A stretch of 64,000 nt of DNA from Lampris incognitus (taxonomy: Eukaryota > Chordata > Actinopteri > Lampriformes > Lampridae), in NCBI RefSeq assembly GCF_029633865.1, contig NC_079212.1, positions 87,342,486-87,406,485 on the forward strand, in the 5' to 3' direction. A model generated the notes under the pieces. It did no database searches. It was not told the DNA's origin and saw nothing but the letters and a program-made list of their open reading frames with translations. A program made the position numbers and the translations under genes. Numbering within the stretch: position 1 is the first letter of the stretch; the number at the start of each line of letters is the position of its first letter. This document shows positions 35,201-64,000 of the stretch, piece after piece.

Positions 35201-36452
35201 AATTAGCAACATATTGGCTCTTAATTGGTCATTATTAAGTACTCATTAATGCCTTATTCTGCATGGCCTTATTATACAACCAGTAAGCCATTAACTATGA
35301 GTTTTCCCTCTATAACCTCAGAATTATTGCTTATTAGTAGTACCAGCTCAATATGCTTTGCTTAGTATGGACTTTATAAGGTGGCAGTACCACAAGAAGA
35401 GTTATTCTCCCTTACTAACACTTAATGAATATGGTCTGTTCTTACATAACAACACACAAAACTACAAGTGTTCATAGTGTTAAATTACTCTAAATTAAGT
35501 TTTTGTTACTTAGAATATGTTCCCCATACTAAAGTGACATCTTGATCATTACTAATTCACTAGTAATTAAGTTTTTTTTACTTAGAATATGTTCCCCATA
35601 CTAAAGTGTTACCCAAAAGAGTAGGTCAGCACTCATGACTCGTCTCATCATTTAACACCAAAGCATGGTGAACTGTGTTCCCAATTTGCTGAATGGACGG
35701 TGTTGTGTTGTTGACTGTCTGTGTGCTTTGTTTGTGCTTTCTTCTCTCTGGGGTTGTGTTTGGTGGTGTCGTTTTTGGATGAACGAGACGACAATGCATT
35801 ATTGCTGAGCCCTGATCCCTTCGCTTCTCAGCGACCCTTTGCAAACTCAAAACCGGAAGCAGTCGTTATTCCAAGCAGCCGGCCCCCCCTCCTGCAGCGG
35901 CCCGCACGTTTTGAGACGTACGCAACAAAACGGTTCGGAGGAGAGCGTTACCTTGGTTACGTCATTCTCAAACATCTCCAGCGCTCTCTTGCAGTTAATG
36001 AAGGTGTAGCCCGTTTCTTTCCGGAGTTTCATCAGCAGGGCTTTCTCCGCAGCCAGAAGGTGACAGCCTGTGCGGAAGGAGGACACACGCTGGCAGATGC
36101 TGACCTGGGGGGGGGGGGGGTCATACGTTGACACACGTGACATATTAATTTAGCACGCTTCTGACGTGGGGCAGTTTCCACTGACTGCACGTAGTCGGCG
36201 AACATGCACCCTCCCCCTTCAGTTATTGCATTAATTGTCATTCTGAATACCAGTCAGGAAGGAGTCGAGGTCATTAAGTCATCCAGTCTGTCACAGCGGC
36301 TGTTAGGCTGCACGCTGTGACATGAAGAACAGCGGCTAAAGACGCCTGAATTCAGCCAACAGCCGCTTACGCTGTCGCTACCAGGGGCTAATTAAATGCC
36401 TCACCTGTGGGAGCTCCCTCCCAGCTGTCCGGAACACGGCGGCTAACGACAT
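31718..36452 (-). CDS. tsfm: TSFM: mitochondrial elongation factor Ts, complete
   Basis: Guanine nucleotide exchange factor for mitochondrial EF-Tu in matrix translation. Exons: 36405-36452, 35952-36104, 34907-35035, 34679-34801, 34412-34493 and 31718-32112; 930 nt, 309 codons plus stop, in frame throughout. The start [16 protein letters not shown] is Arg/Ala-rich and fits a matrix-targeting peptide. The UBA-like N-terminal domain follows ([20 protein letters not shown]), then [20 protein letters not shown], the EF-Ts signature [11 protein letters not shown] (TDFV at 115-118, contacting EF-Tu) and the dimerisation-type core ([31 protein letters not shown]). The chosen ATG is the one spliced in frame to the conserved domain. 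The last acceptor is preceded by a (CT)n run and the second by poly-C. Confidence 0.96.
32113..32203. repeat. (GA)n microsatellite beside the TSFM last-exon acceptor
   Basis: About 38 uninterrupted GA units, starting roughly 15 bases from the acceptor at 32113. On the coding strand this is (CT)n, the polypyrimidine tract. Confidence 0.93.
32817..32900. repeat. Short tandem repeat, 21-22 bp unit
   Basis: About four copies of a unit containing CCAGATCCCTGACATAGCAG, in the TSFM last intron. Confidence 0.85.
33283..33710. mobile_element. MITE with CCCAGATAGCA termini, copy 2
   Basis: A 428-bp intact copy with both inverted termini (CCCAGATAGCA, TGCTATCTGGG), very similar to the copy at 10387-10799. 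Located in the TSFM last intron. Confidence 0.88.
35142..35614. mobile_element. MITE with GGGTAACACTTTAGTATGGG termini
   Basis: 473 bp with long inverted ends (GGGTAACACTTTAGTATGGG against its complement at the right). The right end region is duplicated in tandem (TACTTAGAATATGTTCCCCA twice). AAAAGA flanks both sides, so a 6-8 bp duplication is likely. In TSFM intron 2. Confidence 0.85.
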
Positions 36453-36773
36453 TGTGTGAACCCGAAATGAGATCTGAGCCGAAACCCTTACGAAAGACAC
36501 AGCAGGAAAGTCATGGGGGGGGGGGGCACGCTGTGTACGGCACCCGAGCTCGGACAAAAACAACCCGACTCTTTTACTTTTTGTGCTTTGCTCAGCGCCC
36601 CCTGGCGCATGGGAGCGGTGTCACACACGCCAAACAATCCCTCTCCGTTCACTTTTGAATAAGCAATGCTTGGCAGCATATTCCTAAACCAATAACACGA
36701 AGGGAAATGACATTGCGGTGTTACAATAGTTCCCATTATGCATTGTGCTACCGGGTTGCTGGGTGATAATCCC

Positions 36774-36784
36774 CAAGATGGCGG
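36774..36784 (-). promoter_or_regulatory. YY1-like motif upstream of TSFM
   Basis: CAAGATGGCGG, about 320 bases upstream of the TSFM start codon, matching the YY1 consensus often found in promoters of mitochondrial protein genes. The plus-strand ATG in it opens only a 13-codon frame. Confidence 0.4.
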
Positions 36785-36845
36785 AACGGAGGAACGTCGT
36801 CTGGAATGACGACGTTTAAGCCTACGCCCGGGTTGTCACATAGAG

Positions 36846-37369
36846 CAGTGGTTCTCAACCTTTTTGGAGTCCTGGACCCCCTGCGTATTTTTGATCTACC
36901 CTGAGGACCCCTCCACCTGTTCTTGGGGGAAGGGGCTTGCAATTTGATAGAAACAGTAGAAACTGCATTTTAAATTGCATTATAGCATTTATTCACTCTT
37001 TGGGGCAAAAATAAGAGCTTTCAGTTGTAACTTAGATATAGTTAACAAAACAGAATTCTTATGCAGTAACTTTCAGATAGATGTAACAACAGAATTTTTA
37101 TGCAGTAACTTTTAACAATGCAAACGAGAGCGAGATCTCTTATTAAAATACAATAAATTACACTTGTGAAACAGATGTAATTAGAGAAAAAAGTCATGTT
37201 ACCCTTTATAGTTTAGGTAGATAAAGGTCTCAGTCACATTTGAGTAAAATGATCCTATTTCTATAAATGTCATAGGATCTTTTTTTTAAAGATATTTTAT
37301 TTTCACGGACCCCTTGCAATTACACCACGGACCACTAGGGGTCCGCGGACCCCCAGTTGAGAAACACTG
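36846..37369. mobile_element. hAT-type MITE, 524 bp
   Basis: Termini CAGTGGTTCTCAACC and AGTTGAGAAACACTG with a perfect 8-bp duplication ACATAGAG at 36838-36845 and 37370-37377. The CAGTGGTTCTCAACC end is the classic hAT/Charlie type. No transposase frame remains. Confidence 0.95.
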
Positions 37370-37377
37370 ACATAGAG

Positions 37378-38700
37378 CAAGCATGACAATTCTCACGGTG
37401 TGTCGTATAACACTTTTAACTGTATACGAAAGCCGGGCGACATCTGTATTTGTTTGTGGGCACTACATTCTATCACCACTGGAGGGCACTGTGAGGCGAT
37501 GGCTGGCGGAGAGGGACTGCTGTAAGGGGACAGAAGAAGAACAAGCGGCGCGAGGATCGAAAGTGGGATGGAAGGTGTAGTTGTTGCTAAATAAAGTTAA
37601 ACAACATCAGCAATCTGTTTAAACGAGTTAATGAAAACCCTCATCAGAAATACACCGGCGTCAGCTAGCATCCGTTCTGACGCCCCTTTTATCGTTTCCG
37701 GTGCATTTGCAGCAGAGCTTTAATTAAGTTAGAAGGCAGGCCAAACTCTTATCTTGCATTCTGACCTATAGGGGGGGCTAGATAGTTATCTTCCATATAC
37801 ATATGTATACGTAATTATATCATAAGGAGAGGGGGCATTACACATAGCTTTACCCCTTTACCCCCCCCCCCACTACTGAGCTACAGGGGAACGTTACAGT
37901 GACACGAAGGAGAGTTGGACCATCATGAGCTCTGATGCTGATCCCACCCCCCGCTTACTAACTGAAAGCTTCTGTAAGATTTGTTGTTTTTTACCTAATA
38001 TGTTTATGATTGTTTTTTTCCTCACTTAAGTTTCTACTGAGTTTTCAAAAAGGTGTAAACGGGGCAATACAACAACATCAACACAACAAAGAATACAGTA
38101 AGATATGCAAACAGTTTTGAAAAATAATAAATAAAAAATAACAATCAATAGATGTCTGGAAATACTTCAGTATTCACACAAATCAGCTAATGAGGCATTG
38201 ATTGAGTCAGTGTCATTTCCCCCGTAAATGTTCAGATTTCCCAGATCTTTTTACACATAGTCTCTCGGACTCTCACAAGGCACGTCCACTTTTCCATAAC
38301 AAAAAGTTCTCGGCCAGTTTCCGTCCGCCCGGTTCTGGGGGGTTTACATGAAGCCAGGCTTTGGTAACAGCTTTCTAACTGCTGCAAGTAAAACTTTACT
38401 CAAGTTTAATCAAGTTTCTGATTTTTTTTAACTTTATTTCTATAGGTTGCAAAATGTGGTAAAAGTTCCGATGTTATTTATCTTGGTTTCATTTGTTTAC
38501 ATCACAACCCCCCCTGCCATTTTAACGGGGGGGGGGGAGTGTAGACTTTTTATGTCCACTGTGGGGCGTCAGAGCCAGAAGACGTCATCGCTTGACTCTC
38601 GCTGACTGTTCTGTAATTCTAAGGAAACTGTAGACACCGACCCCCATTCAGAGGGAGACGGTCACTCCCCCCCTTATCCCTCCTTTTAATGCAAATGCCT
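37378..38700. other. Intergenic sequence between TSFM and ENDOU
   Basis: No gene recognised. Poly-C/poly-G runs lie near 37859 and 38526. Confidence 0.4.
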
Positions 38701-38701
38701 T

Positions 38702-38705
38702 TCCT

Positions 38706-38792
<87 letters not shown>
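38702..38792. repeat. (CTTT)n microsatellite
   Basis: About 22 units; open frames across it (KERKKERK) are artefacts. Confidence 0.95.
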
Positions 38793-39036
38793 GCACAGTA
38801 AAAAGGGAGAAAGTTGACACTTTTCAACATGTGTATTTCGCTGAGTTTGTTTAGCAAACAGGTTTTTAATTCCTGCACACTTTGCAGATCCCTTAATCCT
38901 GATTTGAGTTGAACTGGGGATCACACGTGTCCCGGCGTCGCTCCTCCGGGCAGCATGTGCCCCCAGTGGGTCAGGGACAGTGAGGCAGGCACGCTGACGT
39001 GCAAAAACCCCTGTGAACACAACATCTGGATGCTCT

Positions 39037-39243
<207 letters not shown>

Positions 39244-40279
39244 GCATCTATACGGTCAGTATGTCAGGATGGTAAGCATGCTGAACGTTCCACATTTCAA
39301 ACGCAACAGAGCCACGTAGAGACGGAGCTTTGGTTGATGTTGCCAGGTTAATTAACAGGGTTAAAAATCATTAACATCTGTGAGAAACAAAGTGTGGAAA
39401 GTCTGTGTTTTAAAACAGATGTGCAAAGTTATTTTGAAAGTTATCACAGAGCGTAACCCGATAAGGTGCTATTAGATGCATTCAAACCACCTGAATGCTG
39501 CGCAGGTGTTGAGTTTCTCAAAGCGTGCGTGCGTGTAAGCGCGCGCTCGCGTGCTCATAATCCCCCGATCAATTCCTTAAAACTTCAGTATCCAACGAGT
39601 CCTGCAACCCACACGACCACATAGGTGGTTGGTTCCTGCGCTGCAGCGCTGCGCAGTGTGAAGCACCGGGACTTCATTGTTGTCCATGCAAAGTGAAGGT
39701 GTAGCAGGAAGCAAACAGGGACGATGTGTGAAGAAACCAACAGTTTACAAGCCTATAAACGGGCGGGCTTCCTGTTTGCAAACATTATTGGGTGCGTGCG
39801 CAGCCAGGGGGCATCTTTTGAGAGCTACCAAAGCGGTTCAACAAGGAAAATGTTCAGCATTCCAAAGGGGTCACCCGTCCTGTTGGCGGTTTGTGCAGTT
39901 TATTGCACAACAACTGCGCGTCATCTCTGCTGTATCTCAACTCCATCTTGGTTAAAACCTCTGCGCTGTAGCTGCTTTCTGCCCCCTAGTTGCGCACGCA
40001 TCTCTGTGACGACGTTGCACAAAAAACCCTATAGTTCTTGCGCTCCCCCCGTCTCTTGGCACGTCGCATTTTGATTGGTAACGAAGGTCAAAGGTCATGT
40101 GATGACGAGGCACACGAGACACCAGATTGTCGTTATTTACACGACCGCTAGGAGGTCGCTTAACTGTCAAACGTAACTATAGGCCGTATGAGCTGCTTGG
40201 AGATGTTGTGTTCCTCCTTTCAAAACATCAGAAATGATGACTCGCTAGTCCCACCTCGTCACGTCATTAAGATGGCTTT

Positions 40280-40391
40280 AGCGCACCCGGGTGGCGTTGC
40301 GGTCTATTCCGTTGTCTACAAACACGTGATCGCCGGTTCGAATCCCCTTGTTACCTCCGGCTTGGTCGGGCGTCCCTACAGACACAATTGG

Positions 40392-40474
<83 letters not shown>

Positions 40475-40732
40475 TTGGTATCTGCACTAGCGCCTCCTCT
40501 GGTCGGTCGGGGCGCCTGTTCGGGGGGGGGGTAAACTGGGGGGAATAGTGTGATGCTCCCACGCGCTACGTCCCCCTGGTGAAACTCCTCACTGTCAGGT
40601 GAAAAGAAGCGGCTGGTGACTCCACATGTATGGGAGGAGGCATGTGGTAGTCTGCAGCCCTCCCCGGATCGGCAAGGCGGGTGGAGCAGCGACCGGGACG
40701 GCTCGGAAGAGTGGGGGTAAATGGCCAAGTAC
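40280..40732 (+). mobile_element. tRNA-derived SINE (family 1, copy 5) with an internal (TG)n expansion
   Basis: The only plus-strand copy. The head CCGGGTGGCGTTGCGGTCTA (A box) and CGGTTCGAATCCCC (B box) are well preserved. Target duplication AAGATGGCTTT at 40269-40279 and 40733-40743. The usual GGCCGTGTCTGCGGG stretch is replaced by about 40 TG units at 40394-40473. Confidence 0.92.
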
Positions 40733-40991
40733 AAGATGGCTTTGGCGGATGGTTCTGCAGGCCTGCCTGCTGCTTGGTGTGATCATCACTCCTGCACCAC
40801 TGTGCAAATGTGGTCACCGCTTCCCGCTCGACACATGTCAGAATAAGTAAACCGTGTGAAAACCCCGCAGACGTTACACGTGTTGCCGTGCCAGAGCACG
40901 CTCCGGGGCCATCCCGTCAGCATGACTGACGGGTGTGCAGGGGGGCGGGGTCAGCGCGAGCGGCGCAGCTGGATTGGGCAGGTAAAACGTG

Positions 40992-41000
40992 TATAAAAAG
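40992..41000 (+). promoter_or_regulatory. ENDOU TATA box
   Basis: TATAAAAAG about 55 bases upstream of the ENDOU ATG, placing a start site near 41022. The other genes here lack an obvious TATA box, so this one may be more tissue-restricted. Confidence 0.75.
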
Positions 41001-41045
41001 GGGAGCATTGTTGCACCGAGTGACCCTCTTCTTTTCAGGCTGGTG

Positions 41046-61126
<20,081 letters not shown>

Positions 61127-61280
61127 GAGTCAAGCGGCCACCTGCAGCGCTTTCAATAAGCTACGAGTACAACCGCTTACCAGTTCCGTTTCTGCAAAAC
61201 AGCCCCAGCAGAGGCATTCACCCTGGTGACGGCAGAGCTCCTGCTCCACATGTAAAGACAGGGTTCCGTGGAAGCGTTGT

Positions 61281-61286
61281 AATAAA
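61281..61286 (+). terminator. ENDOU polyadenylation signal
   Basis: AATAAA 155 bases after the ENDOU stop. Confidence 0.75.
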
Positions 61287-61359
61287 GCAGTCCAGACCGA
61301 TCTGTCCTCTGCACTTATGTCTACTCAGAAACTCTCATTTCAGAATCTCTCGAATTTAT

Positions 61360-62095
61360 TTATTTATTTGGAGTTTTTCTACCCTTTTTCTCCCCAGTTG
61401 TACTTGACCAATCACCCCACTCTTCCGAGCCGTCCCGGTCGCTGCCCCCCCCCCCGCCGATCCGGGGAGGGCTGTAGATTACATGTGGAGTCGCCAGCCG
61501 CGTCTTTTCACCTGACAGTGAGGAGTTTCACCAGGGCTTCCCACTCGCAGACACGGCCAGTCGGCTCTGTGCATAACTGTAGTCCACTGACTTCCGGTTT
61601 CTACTGTAGCGGTCATACCAGTTTCCTGTTTGTTGGCGTGTGCTGTTGACAATGGCACATTTTTGGCGATGCCTGCAAGATTTACCATGGATAAATGTCA
61701 ACCACATGCACACGACCGTCCACACACTTCCACCTGCACCTACCAGCAAATAATTGTGGGCGTAACTTGATATGTACAACTTGAAACTTTCCACCCGTGT
61801 GCCGGGAGGTGCAGGTGAAGGTGTGTGGACAGTCGTGTGCACGTGGTTGACATTTATCCATGGTAAATCTTGCAGGCATCGCCAAAAATATGCCATCGTC
61901 AATAGCACAAGCAAACAAACAGGAAACTGGTATGACCGCTGCATACCAGTTTCCGGTAGAAACCGTAAGTCAGTGGACCACAGTTATGCACAGTTTTCGG
62001 GACACCTGACCAAGACGGAGGTTACATGGGGATTCGAACTGGCAATCGCCGCGTTGGTAGGCAACGGAATCAACCGCTGTGCTACCAGGACTGAA
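61360..62095 (-). mobile_element. tRNA-derived SINE (family 1, copy 7), split by a palindromic element
   Basis: Tail side 61360-61566 and head side 61994-62095 (GGATTCGAACTGG on the plus strand covers the B box). The middle is disrupted and partly deleted. Confidence 0.85.
61567..61993. mobile_element. Long-armed fold-back element, 427 bp
   Basis: Arms 61567-61741 and 61807-61993 are inverted copies starting CTGTGCATAACTGT. The right arm has an extra ACCAGTTTCCGG-type duplication. The loop is about 65 bp. The transcript could form a long hairpin. No coding capacity. Confidence 0.88.
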
Positions 62096-62100
62096 AATAT

Positions 62101-62474
62101 TGTAACCGGTTATTTTCTTGCCCGGTGCGGGATTCGATACGGCGTGTACTGCACCACAAAGCGACATCCCTAACCGCTCGGCTAAAGGGTCAGACCCGTT
62201 AGCTAGGGGCTAACGTGTCTTATTAGTAGTTTACAGTCGTCACCCTCCCTGGAAGCGCGCCCTCGCGCTTTGTTATTCCCGCGCTCCGAAGAGACTTCTG
62301 AGGATCTGCACACTTCCGGATCCCACCGCTGCCACAAATGTAACCGGTTATTTTCTTGCCCGGTGCGGGATTCGATACGGGGTGTACTGCACCACAAGGC
62401 GACATCACTAACCGCTCGGCTAAAGGGTCAGACCCGTTAGCTAAGGGGCTAACGTGTCTTATTTGTAGTTTACA
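62101..62474 (-). mobile_element. TRIM-like mini-LTR element (family Y), 374 bp, complete
   Basis: Direct terminal repeats 62101-62235 and 62339-62474 (135 and 136 bp) with TGTAA...TTACA ends. Internal region 62236-62338 (103 bp). 4-bp duplication ATAT at 62097-62100 and 62475-62478. On the minus strand the internal region begins just after the 5' LTR with a primer site (TTGTGGCAGCGGTGGGA, one mismatch to the tRNA-Leu(AAG) complement as recalled). It ends with a purine-rich AGGGAGGGTGACGAC. Each LTR has an A box (TTTAGCCGAGCGGTTAG, 62171-62187) and a B box (GTATCGAATCCCG, 62128-62140). Confidence 0.82.
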
Positions 62475-62915
62475 ATATTTTTTTCATTTCAGACGGATTC
62501 CAAAAGTTATTCCTTCCACGTATATATATATATATACACTACCGTTCAAAAGTTTGGGATCACCCAAACAATTTCGTGTTTTCCATGAAAAGTCACACTT
62601 ATTCACCACCATATGTTGTGAAATGGATAGAAAATAGAGTCAAGACATTGACAAGGTTAGAAATAATGATTTGTATTTGAAATAAGATTTTTTTTACATC
62701 AAACTTTGCTTTCGTCAAAGAATCCTCCATTTCTAGCAATTACAGCATTGCAGACCTTTGGCATTCTAGCTGTTAATTTGTTGAGGTAATCTGGAGAAAT
62801 TGCACCCCACGCTTCCAGAAGCAGCTCCCACAAGTTGGATTGGTTGGATGGGCACTTCTTTGAGCAGATTGAGTTTCTGGAGCATCACATTTGTGGGGTC
62901 AATTAAACGCTCAAA

Positions 62916-63110
62916 ATGGCCAGAAAAAGAGAACTTTCATCTAAAACTCGACAGTCTATTCTTGTTCTTAGAAATGAAGGCTATTCCATGCGAGAAATTG
63001 CTAAGAAATTGAAGATTTCCTACACCGGTGTGTACTACTCCCTTCAGAGGACAGCACAAACAGGCTCTAACAGGTACTATTTAATGAAGATGCCAGTTGG
63101 GGACCTGTGA
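62916..63110 (+). pseudogene. Truncated Tc1 transposase N-terminus, left arm
   Basis: Starts MARKRELSSKTRQSILVLRN and SMREIAKKLKISYTGVYYSL, the helix-turn-helix DNA-binding domain. It ends after about 50 genuine residues at the arm junction. The catalytic domain is absent. Confidence 0.92.
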
Positions 63111-63354
63111 GGCGTCTGTTTCTCAAACTAGAGACTCTAGTGTACTTATCTTCTTGCTCAGTTGTGCAACGCGGCCTCCCACTTCTTTTTCTTCTCTGGT
63201 TAGAGCCTGTTTGTGCTGTCCTCTCAAGGGAGTAGTACACACCGGTGTAGGAAATCTTCAATTTCTTAGCAATTTCTCGCATGGAATAGCCTTCATTTCT
63301 AAGAACAAGAATAGACTGTCGAGTTTCAGATGAAAGTTCTCTTTTTCTGGCCAT
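63067..63354 (-). pseudogene. Truncated Tc1 transposase N-terminus, right arm
   Basis: 95 residues: the same domain (MARKRELSSETRQSILVLRN), then the basic linker RRKRSGRPRCTTEQEDKYTR and RNRRLTGPQLASSLNST. It reads through the loop and stops. The catalytic domain is missing. Such a protein could bind ends without cutting. Confidence 0.92.
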
Positions 63355-63733
63355 TTTGAGCGTTTAATTGACCCCACAAATGTGATGCTCCAGAAACTCA
63401 ATCTGCTCAAAGAAGTGCCCATCCAACCAATCCAACTTGTGGGAGCTGCTTCTGGAAGCGTGGGGTGCAATTTCTCCAGATTACCTCAACAAATTAACAG
63501 CTAGAATGCCAAAGGTCTGCAATGCTGTAATTGCTGCAAATGGAGGATTCTTTGACGAAAGCAAAGTTTGATGTAAAAAAAATCTTATTTCAAATACAAA
63601 TCATTATTTCTAACCTTGTCAATGTCTTGACTCTATTTTCTATTCATTTCACAACATATGGTGGTGAATAAGTGTGACTTTTCATGGAAAACACAAAATT
63701 GTTTGGGTGATCCCAAACTTTTGAACGGTAGTG

Positions 63734-63739
<6 letters not shown>

Positions 63740-63781
<42 letters not shown>

Positions 63782-63782
63782 C
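63740..63782. repeat. (CA)n/(TA)n microsatellite
   Basis: A CA run followed by a TA run directly after the palindromic element. 63783-64000 has no recognised feature. Confidence 0.9.
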
Positions 63783-64000
63783 CCCGCCATAGAGGGTGCA
63801 AACTGTGCATAGTGCATAAGAATCCAGAGTGGCCTCCAGGGGCATCCTTACACTGTGCCTAATGGGGCAGGGCAAAGAGGGTGTTTACACGCCCCGAATG
63901 GGCACAACAGTGACACCCTCCCTCCCGTCAATAATGGCAGCATGTGCGCACTTAACACAATCACATACTTTCTGATCTAACCACAACACAAACAAAACAC

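Larger units (their letters stand above)
62537..63733. mobile_element. Palindromic Tc1-type element: two head-to-head 5' ends
   Basis: Arms 62537-63071 and 63199-63733 (535 bp each) are near-identical inverted copies. Each begins CACTACCGTTCAAAAGTTTG and ends in the transposase N-terminus. The 127-bp loop is coding sequence belonging to the right copy. It sits between TA-rich microsatellites, so the TA duplication is ambiguous. Confidence 0.92.

Noticed and set aside
36777-36818. Short plus-strand frame starting at AAGATGGCGG as an upstream gene
   Set aside because: Only 13 codons; better read as a YY1-type promoter motif.

Overview
This is vertebrate nuclear DNA, most likely from a ray-finned fish. 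Multi-exon genes with GT/AG introns have human orthologues, and the spaces between them are filled with fish-type transposons, tRNA-derived SINEs and long microsatellites. Nothing bacterial, no CRISPR array and no canonical rRNA or tRNA gene was seen. Four host genes were resolved exon by exon from conserved peptides and splice sites. SMARCC2 (+) has its 3' half at 477-11217. MYL6 (-) is complete at 15641-25035. TSFM (-) is complete at 31718-36452. ENDOU (+) is complete at 41046-61126. From memory, human SMARCC2 and MYL6 are neighbours on 12q13, and TSFM and ENDOU lie in the same 12q13-14 region, so the block looks like conserved synteny.

Layout. 1-476 is intron plus a short satellite. 477-11217 holds SMARCC2 exons; one intron contains a seven-unit tandem array whose units copy the 3' splice-site region and first bases of the next exon, and two complete Tc1/mariner transposons with open transposase frames sit inside array units. 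11218-15180 is 3'-flanking sequence with SINEs and a hAT MITE. 15180-25035 is MYL6. 25126-31640 is an intergenic repeat graveyard (a 9-bp-TSD element, an L1-like fragment, two copies of another LINE, a SINE with a target-site duplication, a 15-bp satellite). 31640-36452 is TSFM. 36453-40990 holds a hAT MITE, microsatellites and a SINE. 40991-61290 is ENDOU. Its third intron is expanded to 15.2 kb by a Gypsy-type LTR retrotransposon into which a second, nearly identical copy has inserted. 61291-64000 holds nested SINE, palindrome, mini-LTR and Tc1 fragments.

Best candidate for something new. At 59490-60035 and 62101-62474 there are two related families of very small LTR-type elements (TRIM-like). 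One is 374 bp with 135/136-bp terminal repeats. The other is an LTR-internal-LTR-internal-LTR multimer. Both have TG...CA termini, a tRNA-Leu-like primer binding site and a purine tract. Both families' terminal repeats contain tRNA-like A and B boxes, that is, an apparent RNA polymerase III promoter inside an LTR. Other points: a 1197-bp palindrome made of two head-to-head Tc1 ends, a tRNA-Phe primer site in the Gypsy element, and four host 3' splice sites whose polypyrimidine tract is, or adjoins, a simple repeat.

Coordinates were read by hand. Exon sums keep frame for MYL6 (151 codons plus stop), TSFM (309 plus stop) and ENDOU (388 plus stop), which supports the models. Transposon family names come from recall, not from a search.
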